64,000 nt of DNA from Symbiodinium natans (Eukaryota; Sar; Dinophyceae; Suessiales; Symbiodiniaceae), in NCBI GenBank assembly GCA_905221605.1, contig CAJNDS010000212.1, positions 126,501 to 190,500 on the forward strand, read 5' to 3'. Of the stretch, positions 40,231-50,897 are shown piece after piece; position 1 is the stretch's first letter, and each line of letters starts with the position of its first letter. The notes beneath the pieces were generated by a model. That model saw only the letters and a list, made by a program, of their open reading frames with translations. It was not told where the DNA came from and searched no databases. A program made the position numbers and the translations under genes.

Positions 40231-43200
40231 CAGATGGCTGTGCAGACTTTTCAGGCACTTGTTAGTCAAAGCTTTGAGGCTTCCGTCTCAAAGCAAGCTG
40301 TTGGAGAAGGCATCGTGAGGGCTCTTGCAAGGGCGCGTCCTGCAACAGATGTTGTGACAGGCCTCCCCGGTGGTGCATGCAGCAGGCAGCGACGAGACTT
40401 GCATGTTGTTCGCATGCTTAGCTGTAATGTTGTGGCCAGGAGGTGCTTGAGACGAGCATCTTTGACCTTGAGCGGACATTCTACTGTAGAGATACGTGCT
40501 TCCAGTGCACTCCACCTGTAGAGTATATTTTTGCATGCGGGCGATTGGGCGTCATGTAGTCTTGCACTCCGCCGTCTGCACCCGCTAATTCAACACGCTC
40601 GACTGTCCTCCTCCCTACAACAATCTAGCAATTTAGCTCCCTGAAGATGTGGGCTGTGCAATGGCTTGGCACAGGGCAGTTGACTAATTTGTGCACCCGC
40701 TGTCAGTTGTTTAGGCAAATGTCTGCAGAAGCAGAATCCTGCTCAGCAGAGCGTTCAAAGAAAGATGCTTCTCTGTCTACCCGCTTTCCACGAGGCACAG
40801 CACTGACCCAAATGCTGTCAAAGACGAAGTGAGTGATCGAACATGCATTCATCAGTACAGAGGCCGCAAATTGTCAGCGTGCTGTGGCTTAAGCCTTGGG
40901 CTTTCTTGTGCTGAAGTTAATGCGTCCAAAGATTTCGGGCCTGATGCATAGCTACAGCATTACTCTGCAACCCACTTCGAGATTCCTGCTTGACTGCAGA
41001 AGTTGCTGTTCCAGCTGTGGTGCTTGAGATTATAGCATTTCGCTTCCAGTCTTCTTCGAGACTCTCTTGTGGGCTGTGCTTCATGCAGCCGCATCGCAGC
41101 AGATTGCGGAGATGGGGGTTAGTCGCGGCCCTGAAACACTTCCAGAGACATGTCAAACCAAATTTTTGCCTGAGGTCACTCCATGGACAGAGAGCAGGCA
41201 GCGTTGCAGCCACCTTCAACAGCAATTCTGCTGTCTCACATTCCTTTTGGGTGATTCTTAGGGAACACGCGTGAAGGGTCGAGGTTTCATTGGGACAGGC
41301 ATGCGACATAACACACAAGATTCCATTACCCATGTCTAGGTGGATGAGGCCAGGACCCTGGCACACGCAGTGGTTGCACAGGCACGTGGCACATAACATG
41401 GCCCGATTGAGTGTCAGGTGCTCACCCAGTTTGAGGCCACCACAGCCTCAATCAAGGGGATTGAGTCGAAGATGTCAAAGGCATGCCCTGCATGTCTTGG
41501 CTGGCTTGGCTGCCCCCGATGCGTAGCTCATGACAGGTAAGTCAGTACATGGAGGCTGTGCAGGTCCGACGTAACCTGTGGTGGTGTTATTTGTGACTGT
41601 GACATATGTCTGCGTGATTTCTGAACTTCCTGAACCGCCAAGAGCAGCTTACAGACGCTTCAGGCTCAGCGTCGAAGCCTGAGCGCCCACGCAGAGGTGG
41701 GACGCCCCTGCAGGAGCCTTTCAGAACAGCAACTGTCGGCTTTGAAACCGAAGGTGACCAGCAGCCTTATAGACGGCCTGGGTGAGTCCATCGCTGATCA
41801 AAGTGAAGCGATCTTCGGCTACTTCACATCCAGCTTCGACCACTTCGCCGGACACGGGCTGGTTGGACGCGAGTGTGACATAGTGTGACAGAGTCCGACT
41901 GCCGGATGGTCGTTCCTTTGTGTTCTGCTCTCTCGAAGGATTGGTGGAGACATTGGAAACCTCCTTGTTCAACCTGAAGCTGCAGGAATGATGGCTCGGC
42001 AGCATGATAGCTTTGAAGCGTGCTGCAGCTGGGGTTGCTGTGCTTCCTTCACCTTGCTAAACAAAGATAAAACAACCTTCGTGGTCAGACACACTTTCTC
42101 GCAGGATGCCCCCCGCCAGATGCAACAAGAGTGTGGGCCTAAGCTGTTGAACTGTTGAACTGTTGAACTGTTGAACTGTTGAACAGCATTGCACGAATCT
42201 GCACAAGTTGAAGAGCGCTTGCAATGCAAATGCTAGCTGCTTCACACTCTGCAGGTTTGGCCCGCTGCTCATGCCCGCGGTCTCTGCCTCGGCAGTCACA
42301 AGCCCTAAGGAGTCCTAAGGAATCCCAAGGGTGATCAAACGACCAAACTCGTTGCGCGTGGTGCTGGGAGGTTTAGAGAGCAGATTGCCATCGATTTTTC
42401 GTGAACATTGGCATGTCCGAGGTTGTCCTGATGGTCATCATTACAGACGGAGCCTTTTTGTGTCGTCAAGCCTCTGAGAACGTGGGTGACGGAAGACGTA
42501 ACTCTGGCCGACATTGAGGCAAGCAACTGCTACTTTGGGTTCCTGCTGGCAAGCGACGACCAGCTGTCTGCGGAGTTGATCGTTTGGCACACGGGTGTGT
42601 TTGTGTGTGTGTGTGTGTGTGTGCGCACGCGCGCGTGCGTGCGACACAGTCTTTGCACTTGTGGTGACTGTCTCAAGAAGAGTCTATCTGTGGAGCGTTC
42701 TGGAGACAAGCTTCAGCTAGATGTACCATCTCGAAGCAAGCAAGCAAGGCGGGAGTTGGTCAGAGCACCGGCAACTCCACTGCAGCTGCCCCATTGTGCT
42801 GTTAAAAAGTGCGCTGCGCTTCTGAGCAGAGCCGTCTAGAAATTGTGCTGCTGATGGACTTTGGTGGACCCCGATGGACTCTGATGAACCCCCGAGGATT
42901 CGGCCTCCCTCAGCGAGATGAACATCCTGAACCTCTTTGCCACTTTGTCTTAAGAACATGTGCGGGATAGTGACGCTTCTCAACACCTGCCTGCGCTCAG
43001 CTGCGTTCGTGATACCCGTGTTCGCAGACTCTGAGGCCATTGGCCACGTTGTTCTGATCGGCCTGGAGCCCTGCAAACCCGAACAGCCCAATGTCGCTCA
43101 GGAAGTTGAGGGCAAAATGTACTCCTTGTTATGTTATGAGCACAGCGAGGGGTCCTTAGGGGTCGTTTGGATGCAGCCGGAAACCAGCCTCAGGCCCGAA

Positions 43201-45348
43201 AAGCAAACCCGAGCGCTTCAAAAGGAATGGTGGCGACCAAGCTAGAAACCCTGACAGCTGCGACGGGTGGAAAGCTCTTAACTTTGACAGAAGAAAGCAG
43301 TAAGCTCCGCAGCTTCCAACCTCAGTCTTGTGCTGGTCATCCTGCAGAGAGACATCTTCGAGACATTTTGACGAATCTTGAAGTTTCACGATGGGTCTTC
43401 TGACTCTAAGGTTTGGGGTGCTGTTGCAGGTATCCAACGCACTCAGCCCTTTTTCATGTAAGGCCTGGCCGTCGTGTACATTGTCATAGATCTCCTTCGC
43501 AGGCATAGGAGTAAACTGTGTCAACAGTGGGTCGGCAGTGGGCCAACACCCGCATTTCGTGCAGTCCGTTTGGCTGTCCGTTTTGCTTTTGCTGAGAGGC
43601 GTTTCCAGCGCCGACAGAGATTGCGGCGACGCAGAAGCTCAGTCACCATCTTCGCCGCAGCCCAAGCTTCGTTTGCGTCAGAGAGATCAAAGAGTACCCC
43701 GCAACACCCCCTGGCCAAAATTGCTGGACGCCCAGGACTCACAGGACTCGGAGGAGTATGAGTCGGGATCTTTGATTCTGGTGCGATTGGCTGTTCTCCT
43801 GCCGTGCCTCTGCAATCCAGTTCCCGAGGTTTGCGGAGGAGGAAGAGGAGGATGATGAAGGCCAATCGCGATGATGCAGACTCAAATGTAAACGCGCTCC
43901 GCTCCGCTGTGCTGGAAGTCGTGCAAATCCCTTGTCTAGGTTCGCCACAATCTCTGAGAGCCCAGCCGGCACCCTGAAAGGAAGATGAGAGATCGTTGCA
44001 CTTGTACGGATGTCTCTCAAAGGCGGAACAATACGAAGTCTTCCGCAAAGACGGACTCTACAGCTCGAACGCCTGTTTCGCAAATGCTGAGGTGGGGTGT
44101 TCCCTCCAAATGTCCTCGAAAGATCTGCAAAGCGTTGACGCATGCCTATCCTCTGCGCAGGCGGTTGCAGCAGGTGGCAACAAAACCAATCGGGTCGGAG
44201 GCCATGTGCCCTCATGTGCCTCAATCTCGTTTGATGCGACGTGGAACATGGATGCGACTGTTACCGACCAGCAATCGGAAGGTGAAACTCAAAAGATTCT
44301 TCGGCTTGACCGTGGGACGGCTCAGACTGTGATTCCTGTGATTCCTGTGATTCTCCCTGCGCTTGCGGTGTGATTTTGCTGCAGAGGCGAAAGAGCGGAG
44401 CCAGGTGGCCAGTGGGAGGTCCACGCAGGTGGGCACACTTTGCCCCAAGCATGCTTTAAGAGGACCAAGTAAGTGAGCAGGCCTTCCCAGACAGACGACC
44501 ATTGACGTACTGTACCCCGCGGCTGCTCACAAAAACAGACGTCACTAGCAGAAGAGCCGCATTCGGCTGGGAGCCTTGCAGGAGCAATGCTGCCATCAAG
44601 TGGGCTGGGCACCACTATACATGCCGTAGCAGCCAATGCACTCAGAAAGCAAATCGATCATTGCATAGAAGGGGGCCACCTGAGGGTAAGCGGATCGTCT
44701 GTGGGGATGTCCTGCTCGTTACGAAACTTGGTATCCGCTTCGGCTTTGTCGCATGGCGTCACGAAGCTGCTGGGCCTCTCGGTGACGAACTCAATCCGGG
44801 CTACTGTTGAATGGGGAGTAATCACGTGGAGGGCAGCAACAGCGTTCCTTTACAAGCCAGCTTTGTTCAGCAGCAGCACTGGGTCGCTCGTTGTTTGGCT
44901 GTTGTCTGTTCGATGGCTCTGTCCGAACATGGGAATAAATCTGGTCACAGGAGTGATGAAGCTTGTTCAAAATCGGCAGCATGTCTGTTTGTTTGTCTCT
45001 CTCTGTCTGTCTGTCTCTCTGTCTCTGTCCCTCTGTCTGTTCATGCCACAAAGCCTGCGTGCCAGGACTGGGTGGGACATTGCCGTGTCCAGGACAGCGA
45101 AGTGGCCTTGCTGGCAGATTGTTTGAGTTCCTCGGAGGGGGGGAACGGAATGAACGAACAGCTTAGCCTTCGATGAAGCCAGGCTGTGCACGTTGCGGCG
45201 ACAGCGTCCTCGCAACTCTTGCAAACGGTGCGCGCGGGTCAGCGCATCGAGGTTCTCCAGGCCCTTGAATGGAAGACGAAGTCCGTCGCTGCTTCACTCG
45301 CATCTCCTTTTTCCCGCTTCTGTGCCAAAATTTTCTCCACTCCCTAGG
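40231..45348 (+). CDS. Unidentified multi-exon coding region(s), coiled-coil type
   Basis: I cannot name this gene or prove that it is only one. Supported exon-like pieces on + include a frame from ATG 40233 (VQTFQALVSQSFEASVSKQ), 41050-41117 (FETLLWAVLHAAASQQIAE), 41340-41381 (VDEARTLAHAVVAQ, GC donor), 41418-41480 (QFEATTASIKGIESKMSK, GC donor) and 41643-41696 (SLQTLQAQRRSLSAHAE). Further pieces are 43220-43320 (MVATKLETLTAATGGKLL), 43985-44200 (SKAEQYEVFRKDGLYSS), 44540-44692 (HAVAANALRKQIDHCIEGG) and 45180-45348 (RIEVLQALEWKTKSVAASLA, ending in TAG). Several are phase-0, multiples of three and bounded by AG...G(T/C). The sequence is helical and rich in Ala/Gln, without recognised domains. 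Confidence 0.4.
42143..42185. repeat. Tandem CTGTTGAA decamer
   Basis: Five copies of CTGTTGAACTG-type repeats (period 10). Confidence 0.85.
42594..42645. repeat. (GT)n/(GC)n dinucleotide repeat
   Basis: GTGTGTTTGTGTGTGTGT run passing into GCGCACGCGCGCGTGCGTGCG, alternating purine-pyrimidine with Z-DNA potential. Confidence 0.85.
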
Positions 45349-45591
45349 CGTGGGGTTGTTCGGTTTGGAGTCAGTCATTCATTCTCCTCGCCCTCGCCCG
45401 GTCTCCTGACCTGGTGCCTGGAGCACCGAGTTTCGCTGGAGTGCCAGTCCCAGAGAAGCCCGCAGAGTCTCGCGGAGCCTCTCGGGAGTGACACACGCAG
45501 AAAAATCTAAACCTCAGACTCAGGTAATCACTCACTCACGCGCACTCACTCACACTCAAGCACTCACTCGCTGACTCGCTCACCCTCTCTA

Positions 45592-45720
45592 AACCCTAAA
45601 CCCTAAACCCTAAACCCTAAACCCTAAACCCTGAACCCTGAACCCTGAACCCTAGACCCTAAACCCTAAACCCTAAACCCTAAGCCCTAAGCCCTAAGCC
45701 CTAAACCCTAAACCCTAAAC
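45592..45720. repeat. Interstitial telomeric array A, (CCCTAAA)n
   Basis: About 18 units of CCCTAAA (TTTAGGG on the other strand), with CCCTGAA, CCCTAGA and CCCTAAG variants. The repeat type matches that known from plants and dinoflagellates. It is followed by a spacer starting CTCAAGGCC. Confidence 0.95.
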
Positions 45721-46080
45721 TCAAGGCCTAGGCCGCCCCCCTACAGTTGGCCTGGCCACCCTGATCCCCTTCTGCCTGGATCCTGGCATTCCTGGCCCCC
45801 TGGGCCTCCTGACCCCTGACCCCTGACCCCCTAGGCCCCATTAAAATTTCTGGCCCCTGGCCTGCCTGAATGAGTCTTTAGAAGTGGACTGTTGTCTGAG
45901 TTTAGGCCTAAACCCTAAAAGGAATAGGTTTGGGTAGCTTTGCCGCCTTGGACGGCGTGGGGTGGGAGAAAAGTGTTAGATGGCCCTCCACAATCGGGCC
46001 AAAGCTGCTCTTCGCACCTCACGAAGCTTTCGAGCTTGTTCCGAAACCTAACCTTCACAGCATCTACGCCCTATCACAGC
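45721..46080. repeat. Spacer unit 1 between telomeric arrays
   Basis: Begins TCAAGGCCTAGGCCGCCCCC, contains ATTAAAATTTCTGGCCCCTG (about 45840) and GAATAGGTTTGGGT, and ends CTATCACAGC. The same elements recur in spacer 2 (46246-46777), so array plus spacer is a duplicated unit. No gene is visible. Confidence 0.85.
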
Positions 46081-46245
46081 AAACCCTAAACCCTAAACCC
46101 TAAACCCTAAACCCTAAACCCTAAACCCTAAACCCTAAACCCTAAACCCTCAACCCTAAACCCTAAACCCTAAACCCTAAACCCTAAACCTTAAACCCTA
46201 AACCCTAAACCCTAGACCCTAAACCCTAAACCCTAAACCCTAAAC
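46081..46245. repeat. Interstitial telomeric array B, (CCCTAAA)n
   Basis: About 23 units in the same orientation as array A, with rare variants (CCCTCAA, CCTTAAA, CCCTAGA). Confidence 0.95.
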
Positions 46246-46777
46246 TCAAGGCCCAGGCCGCCCCCCTACAGTTGGGGGGCGCCTGCGAATCAGGTCGTTC
46301 GCCCGCCTCCCACAGCTCGGAAGTCGGTAGCACCCACGATTGGCCCGGTACGGGAGCACGTTCTCCTTGGGACCAGTACTGGTCCCTTATTAAAGTCAAT
46401 ACCCTAAACCTGGAGCTCCAAGCTCCATGAGGCCCGCCCTTGGCTTCCTGGGACCTGCCCTGAAACCCTTTCTGGGCCCGTGCCCTGCCCCCCCTGGCCC
46501 TGCCCCTGCCCTGATCCCCTTCTCCATTCCTGGCCCCCTGGCCCCCCTGACCGCTGACCCCCTGGCCCCATTAAAATTTCTGGCCCCTGGCCTGCCCCTG
46601 AATGAGTCTTTAGAAGTGGACTGTTGTCTGAGTTTAGGCCTAAACCCTAAAAGGAATAGGTTTGGGTGGCTTTGCCGCCTTGGACGGCGTGGGGTGGGAG
46701 AAAAGTGTTAGATGGCCACGAAGCTTTCGAGCTTGTTCCGAAACCTAACCTTCACAGCATCTACGCCCTATCACAGC
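46246..46777. repeat. Spacer unit 2 between telomeric arrays
   Basis: A second copy of the spacer, with about 200 bp of extra GC-rich sequence after TACAGTTGG and lacking about 35 bp near 46715 relative to spacer 1. The open frame 46427-46711 is Pro/Leu/Ala-rich and follows the repeat, so I do not call it a gene. Confidence 0.8.
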
Positions 46778-47036
46778 AAACCCTAAACCCTAAACCCTAA
46801 ACCCTAAACCCTAAACCCTAAACCCTAAACCCTAAACCCCAAACCCCAAACCCCAAACCCAAACCCTAAACCCTAAACCCTAAACCCTAAACCCTAAACC
46901 CTAAACCCTAAACCCTAAACCCTAAACCCTTAACCCTAAACCCTAAACCCTAAACCCTAAACCCTAAACCCTAAACCCTAAACCCTAAACCCTAAACCCT
47001 AAACCCTAAACCCTAAACCCTAAACCCTAAACCCTA
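46778..47036. repeat. Interstitial telomeric array C, (CCCTAAA)n
   Basis: The longest array, about 36 units. It includes a short block of CCCCAAA variants near 46835-46860 and one CCCTTAA. Same orientation as A and B. Confidence 0.95.
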
Positions 47037-47251
47037 CCTCTGTCGAGTAAGCTTCCCTGGAGTGCCCACCCCCAAAAACGCCCACAACGACATGCTGATT
47101 GCCTACCCCAAAGATGCCTGCAGAGAGTCCTGCCGAGTATTCCTGGAGTGCCCACCCCCAGAGAACTGCGGTGAGTCACCCGCTTCGGTTAGCTGTAGGT
47201 GGGGATGTTCGAGATAAGCCATTTTCCAACTCATTTTGTCCTGTCGGTCTC

Positions 47252-47430
47252 TCTCTCTCTCTCTTTTTCTCTTTCTCTGCTTCTCTCCTTCTCTCTTTCT
47301 CTCCTTCTCTCTTTATCTTTCTCTTTCTCTCTCTTTCTCTCTCTTTCTCTCTTTCTCTCTTTCTCTCTTTCTCTCTTTCTCTCTTTCTCTCTTTCTCTCT
47401 TTCTTTTGTTCTTTCTTTCTCTCTTTCTCA
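47252..47430 (+). repeat. CT-rich tract before an exon-like sequence
   Basis: About 180 bp of (CTCTTTCT)n pyrimidine repeat ending CTCAAAG just before coding-looking sequence at 47439. Long plus-strand frames through it are artefacts. Confidence 0.85.
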
Positions 47431-48550
47431 AAGGCCATCCGTGGTGGACGTGGCAAAGTGTGGGGCCGCCTTGCAAAGCCACAAGGCGCATCTCCGCGTA
47501 CATTGCAGAGGCAAGCTTCTTGCTGCTTTTGTTCGGTTCTTTTCTGTGTTGGAGGCTGGGTTCTGCTTGCCGACTCCACCACTGGTTACACAGCTGTCTC
47601 CAAGGCAAGTGCTGTGTCTTGAGGTGAGAATCTTGTCGTCTGGGCGGTTTCTTCGTTGCTCCGGTCCGAATTCAAATGTTCAAGGGCTAGTGTTGTTACG
47701 CCGCGGTTGGGGCCACGATTTGGATTGATGCAGCCAGGCCAAGGGAGATTTGAAATTTGCACCAACGCCAACTAGTGCGTCGTCGATCGTGTTCTGCACG
47801 CGCGCACAAGATGCAGGTTCGCTTGGCAGGCTTGTTTAGCTGCATGCACACTTGTTCAAGGGTGTTGAATGCACGCACTCTTGCAGAAGTGCATAGTATT
47901 TTGCTTCCATGCACGTTTGCGCTTTGCTCTATTGCGCGCTTGCATGAGCCATACATGTACGCTGGATTGGGCTCATGGTTGCTGTCTTACGTGCATGCTT
48001 GCTCTCTCTCTCTTTCTCTCTAGATCTTTGTTGGACTCTCTCTCTCTCTTTCAACTTCCACTTCCCTCTTTGCAACCCGAATTGCGAGAAATCCAGTTTT
48101 GAGAGCACAGGTGTCAGCGTCATCAGCTTCGAGGCCTGAATTTGTGAGTTTCGTTCGATTGGGACGCAAAAGAAAAGAACTTAAACCGGATATGGAGTCT
48201 GATGGAATCTGACCAGAGAGCGAGAGCGAGCGAGAACGAGAGTGTTTCGCTGGCCCAGCTTCGATTCAGTTTTGAGGTCCTGAGGCAGCCAAACGTGCAA
48301 CCTGAATGATTCTCACACCCGCGAGAGCTGAACAGCAGCTGTCTCGGACAAAAAGACTACACTTTAGTTGGTTGAGTGTATGAGCACAGATTTGTGGACT
48401 GCAGAGTCAGGAGCATGTCACCAGAGGGCATTGTTTACCCTGTCGGCTCATGTGATTGTGTGTCCAGCTGCCAGCACCTTGTCGGCGTTATGTCGAGGCC
48501 ACATGGTGTCTCATGCCTTCACCTGGCCAGAGCTCATTTTTTCACAGCAG

Positions 48551-49165
48551 GTGCTGGATCTGGTCCAACGAAGCTTGAAAAGGCTTGCTGACGTGAGCAG
48601 GGTGAGCGCCTGTTCGCACACGCGAGAAGGGAATGCTTGGCAGGCCGATGCTGGCCTTACTCCTCGTTGGCTTTGTGGTGTCCTCATCAGCCGAAGGTCC
48701 CATGCTGCTTCATGCTTGATGAATCTTGATTGGCCTGAAGTCATATTGAGTGGGAGTGAGTACGGCTCCAGTTGCACGACTTCGAGCGCGAAGCTCTCTG
48801 TTGAGCATTGACGTGAAGCAGGCGCACCGGTTCACGTCGTCGCACTACAGTAACAGACTAGGAGAGACGAAGCGGTTACATATCACGCTTCGCACACGGC
48901 GTGAGGGAATCCTTCCTGAAACCCTGAAGAAGAAAGTCTTGCAGCCGTCCGAAGCTGGCCGCTCCACCTTGAACAGTTGAGATTATCTTTGTTTGGTTTT
49001 GGTGCTTCTTGGGCCGGACTTGCGCTCGCCAAGCACCAGTGCCTTCACGCATGTGCCTAGAGCTGAAAAGTCAAGGCCTTTAGCCGGATACCATCCCAGC
49101 TTTGCAGGCCCCCTGGGAGGACATTCCGATTGAGAAAGCTGAGGAAAAGCGGAAGTTGCAGCCTC
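48551..49165 (+). CDS. Unidentified helical exons upstream of the cysteine-rich gene
   Basis: Exon 48551-48601 is clean: preceded by CACAGCAG, 17 codons (VLDLVQRSLKRLADVSR), followed by GTGAGC. A second, from 49108, reads APWEDIPIEKAEEKRKLQ and follows TTTGCAG. They may be 5' exons of the cysteine-rich gene or of a separate gene. The reading phase to the next Cys exon does not fit simply. Confidence 0.4.
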
Positions 49166-49266
49166 GTATGTTTCTCGTAGTCTCTCATACTCTCAGGGTT
49201 CATTGCATGTTCATCGCATGTTTCCCATTTCTTCTACAATTCGTTGACAAAAAATGCAACACTCAG

Positions 49267-50897
49267 GTGCGGTCCGAAATGCAAGTACGACTGTGACCAG
49301 GCGAACTGCCGCTCGGTCATGCCTATGGTATATGGTATCCTGTGGGGTTGGAAGAAGACTTTTCGGATCAAGGTCCAGCAGCTCAAGAATGCGAGCCCCT
49401 CTGTGACCCACCTGAATGTGTGACAACTTGCAGCGTGGCGCTTAGCTATGTTCTTGTGAAAGTAGTTGTAAGCGCAAGTGCGCGCGCCGCCTCGGCAGCC
49501 GGGTCGGCCCAGTGTGGGGTGCAGCGTACGCAGCGCAGACGAAGGCAAGGGAAAGTCATATGTCGCTTGGAGCAGGCTAGGGCGAGGGGTCAGGGGCAAG
49601 GCCTCGGCGTCGGATGATTCCCAGAAGCTGCAAGGGGTTTTGGGGGGGGGGAGGATCCAAGAAAGGTTCTGGGGGAGTGTCAGGGGGAGGTCCGCACCAT
49701 CACACGCCAGAATGGCATTCAGTACCGAACGAAGCCATGCCAGAGCACATAAAGTCAAGTGGACAGTTCAACACGTGAGAAATCGCGACGATCAGGAGAG
49801 AATAGGGTAGAATCCGGAGAACGCCTGCCAGTTTGAGGCTGCAGCTGCAACGTGTCAAGATTGGTACAGATCCGTACAGCGCTTTCATGTCCCAACCATT
49901 CTCTCCACCCCAGAGCCACCCTCCCTGTGGCACCTGCCCGAAGCCCTTGGAGGAGCCGGGATTTATAGTAAACGCCCAAGCGAACGGCATCTGTAAGTTC
50001 TGCCCTGGCACGCTGCAGCCGCTAGCAAGCCTTCGGCAAGTCACAAGAAAACGCTGGCACTCCAGGTGTATTCCCAGTTCAACCATGGCAGTCCAAGTGC
50101 AGGTTCCTCGAAAGAACAATGCGAAACTCGCTGTGGGGAGCCTTTGTGTGCCTTGGCAGCTGGTGCATCTCCCATACTACAAGCAGTACAAGCCTACAGC
50201 CTACTGACTTGTTGAATGAGGATGGCCTCATTTGTCAGATTCAGGTGCCGTGGTGTGTCCACAGACCGAGTGCAAAGGCTCTGATTGTAATTCGGTGGCG
50301 TGTCAAACTGTGTGGGCGCCTGAGGAGATCTGGAAAGCACCGAGTACGCACGGCACTGAACATGCCTGCTCCAGGTGCAATCCCCCCGTTTGCACAACAT
50401 CCTGCTCAGACACCTGCCAGACCTCTTGTGCGACGCCCAAGTCCCAGACTCAGAACTCACGGAGGTTAAGTCATTATTCGATGTGAGAGTTGAGTTCTGA
50501 GTTAAACAGATGAGAACAGATGGATGAAACTAGTGTGCAGTGTGCACGACTGCCAGAGGTGTAAGTGGCGATGCAAGCCAACTCCTTCTTGCCCTCAACC
50601 GTCGTGTAAGATCAGCTGCACGGACTTGGGACGGCACCTCAGAGCCTGGACATCCACTTCTTGTGCAAGCACTTCTTGTGCAAGCACTTCGTGCCAACAC
50701 CTTGTGCAACACACTTCGTGCCAACACCTTGTGCAAACTTGTGCATGCAAGAGTCGTGTCTACAATTTTGCGCGCACGATTCCCGCTTGGACAACTGTGT
50801 CAGATTGCCCCGACACCCTGCCGGTGAACGCAACCGCGGGATCCTCAGATTTGGGGCTCACAAGAGGCCGAAAGCACGATCAGATTCAGATTCTTAA
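49267..50897 (+). CDS. Cysteine-rich protein, 3' exons (unknown family)
   Basis: Several exons share closely spaced cysteines. Exon 49267-49327 has CGPKCKYDCDQANC (donor GTATAT), and the next, from about 49373, has CEPLCDPPECVTTC. The exon frame from about 50232 has CPQTECKGSDC and CSRCNPPVCTTSCSDTC. A frame near 50540 has CQRCKWRCKPTPSC and CPQPSCKISC. A final frame ends LCMQESCLQFC, then a basic, Asp/Ser tail with TAA at 50895-50897. The module looks like C-x3-C-x3/4-C-x3-C, often with Pro in the third gap. Such spacing suggests a secreted or surface protein with disulfides, but I know no exact family. Minirepeats at 50660-50745 repeat part of the coding sequence. Exon joins are not all resolved. 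Confidence 0.45.
49630..49660. other. G-run, possible G-quadruplex
   Basis: GGGGTTTTGGGGGGGGGGAGG followed by further GGG groups (GGGGGAGTGTCAGGGGGAGG at about 49671). Located in an intron-like gap of the Cys-rich region. Confidence 0.5.
50656..50745. repeat. Short tandem repeats in the cysteine-rich gene
   Basis: CACTTCTTGTGCAAG occurs twice, then CACTTCGTGCCAACACCTTG twice, with TGTGCAA links. These may encode repeated Cys-Ala-Ser-Thr-Ser if translated. Confidence 0.75.

Noticed and set aside
46427-46711. 94-codon Pro/Leu/Ala frame
   Set aside because: It lies in the duplicated telomeric spacer and its composition follows CCTGGCCC-type repeats; spacer 1 does not keep it.
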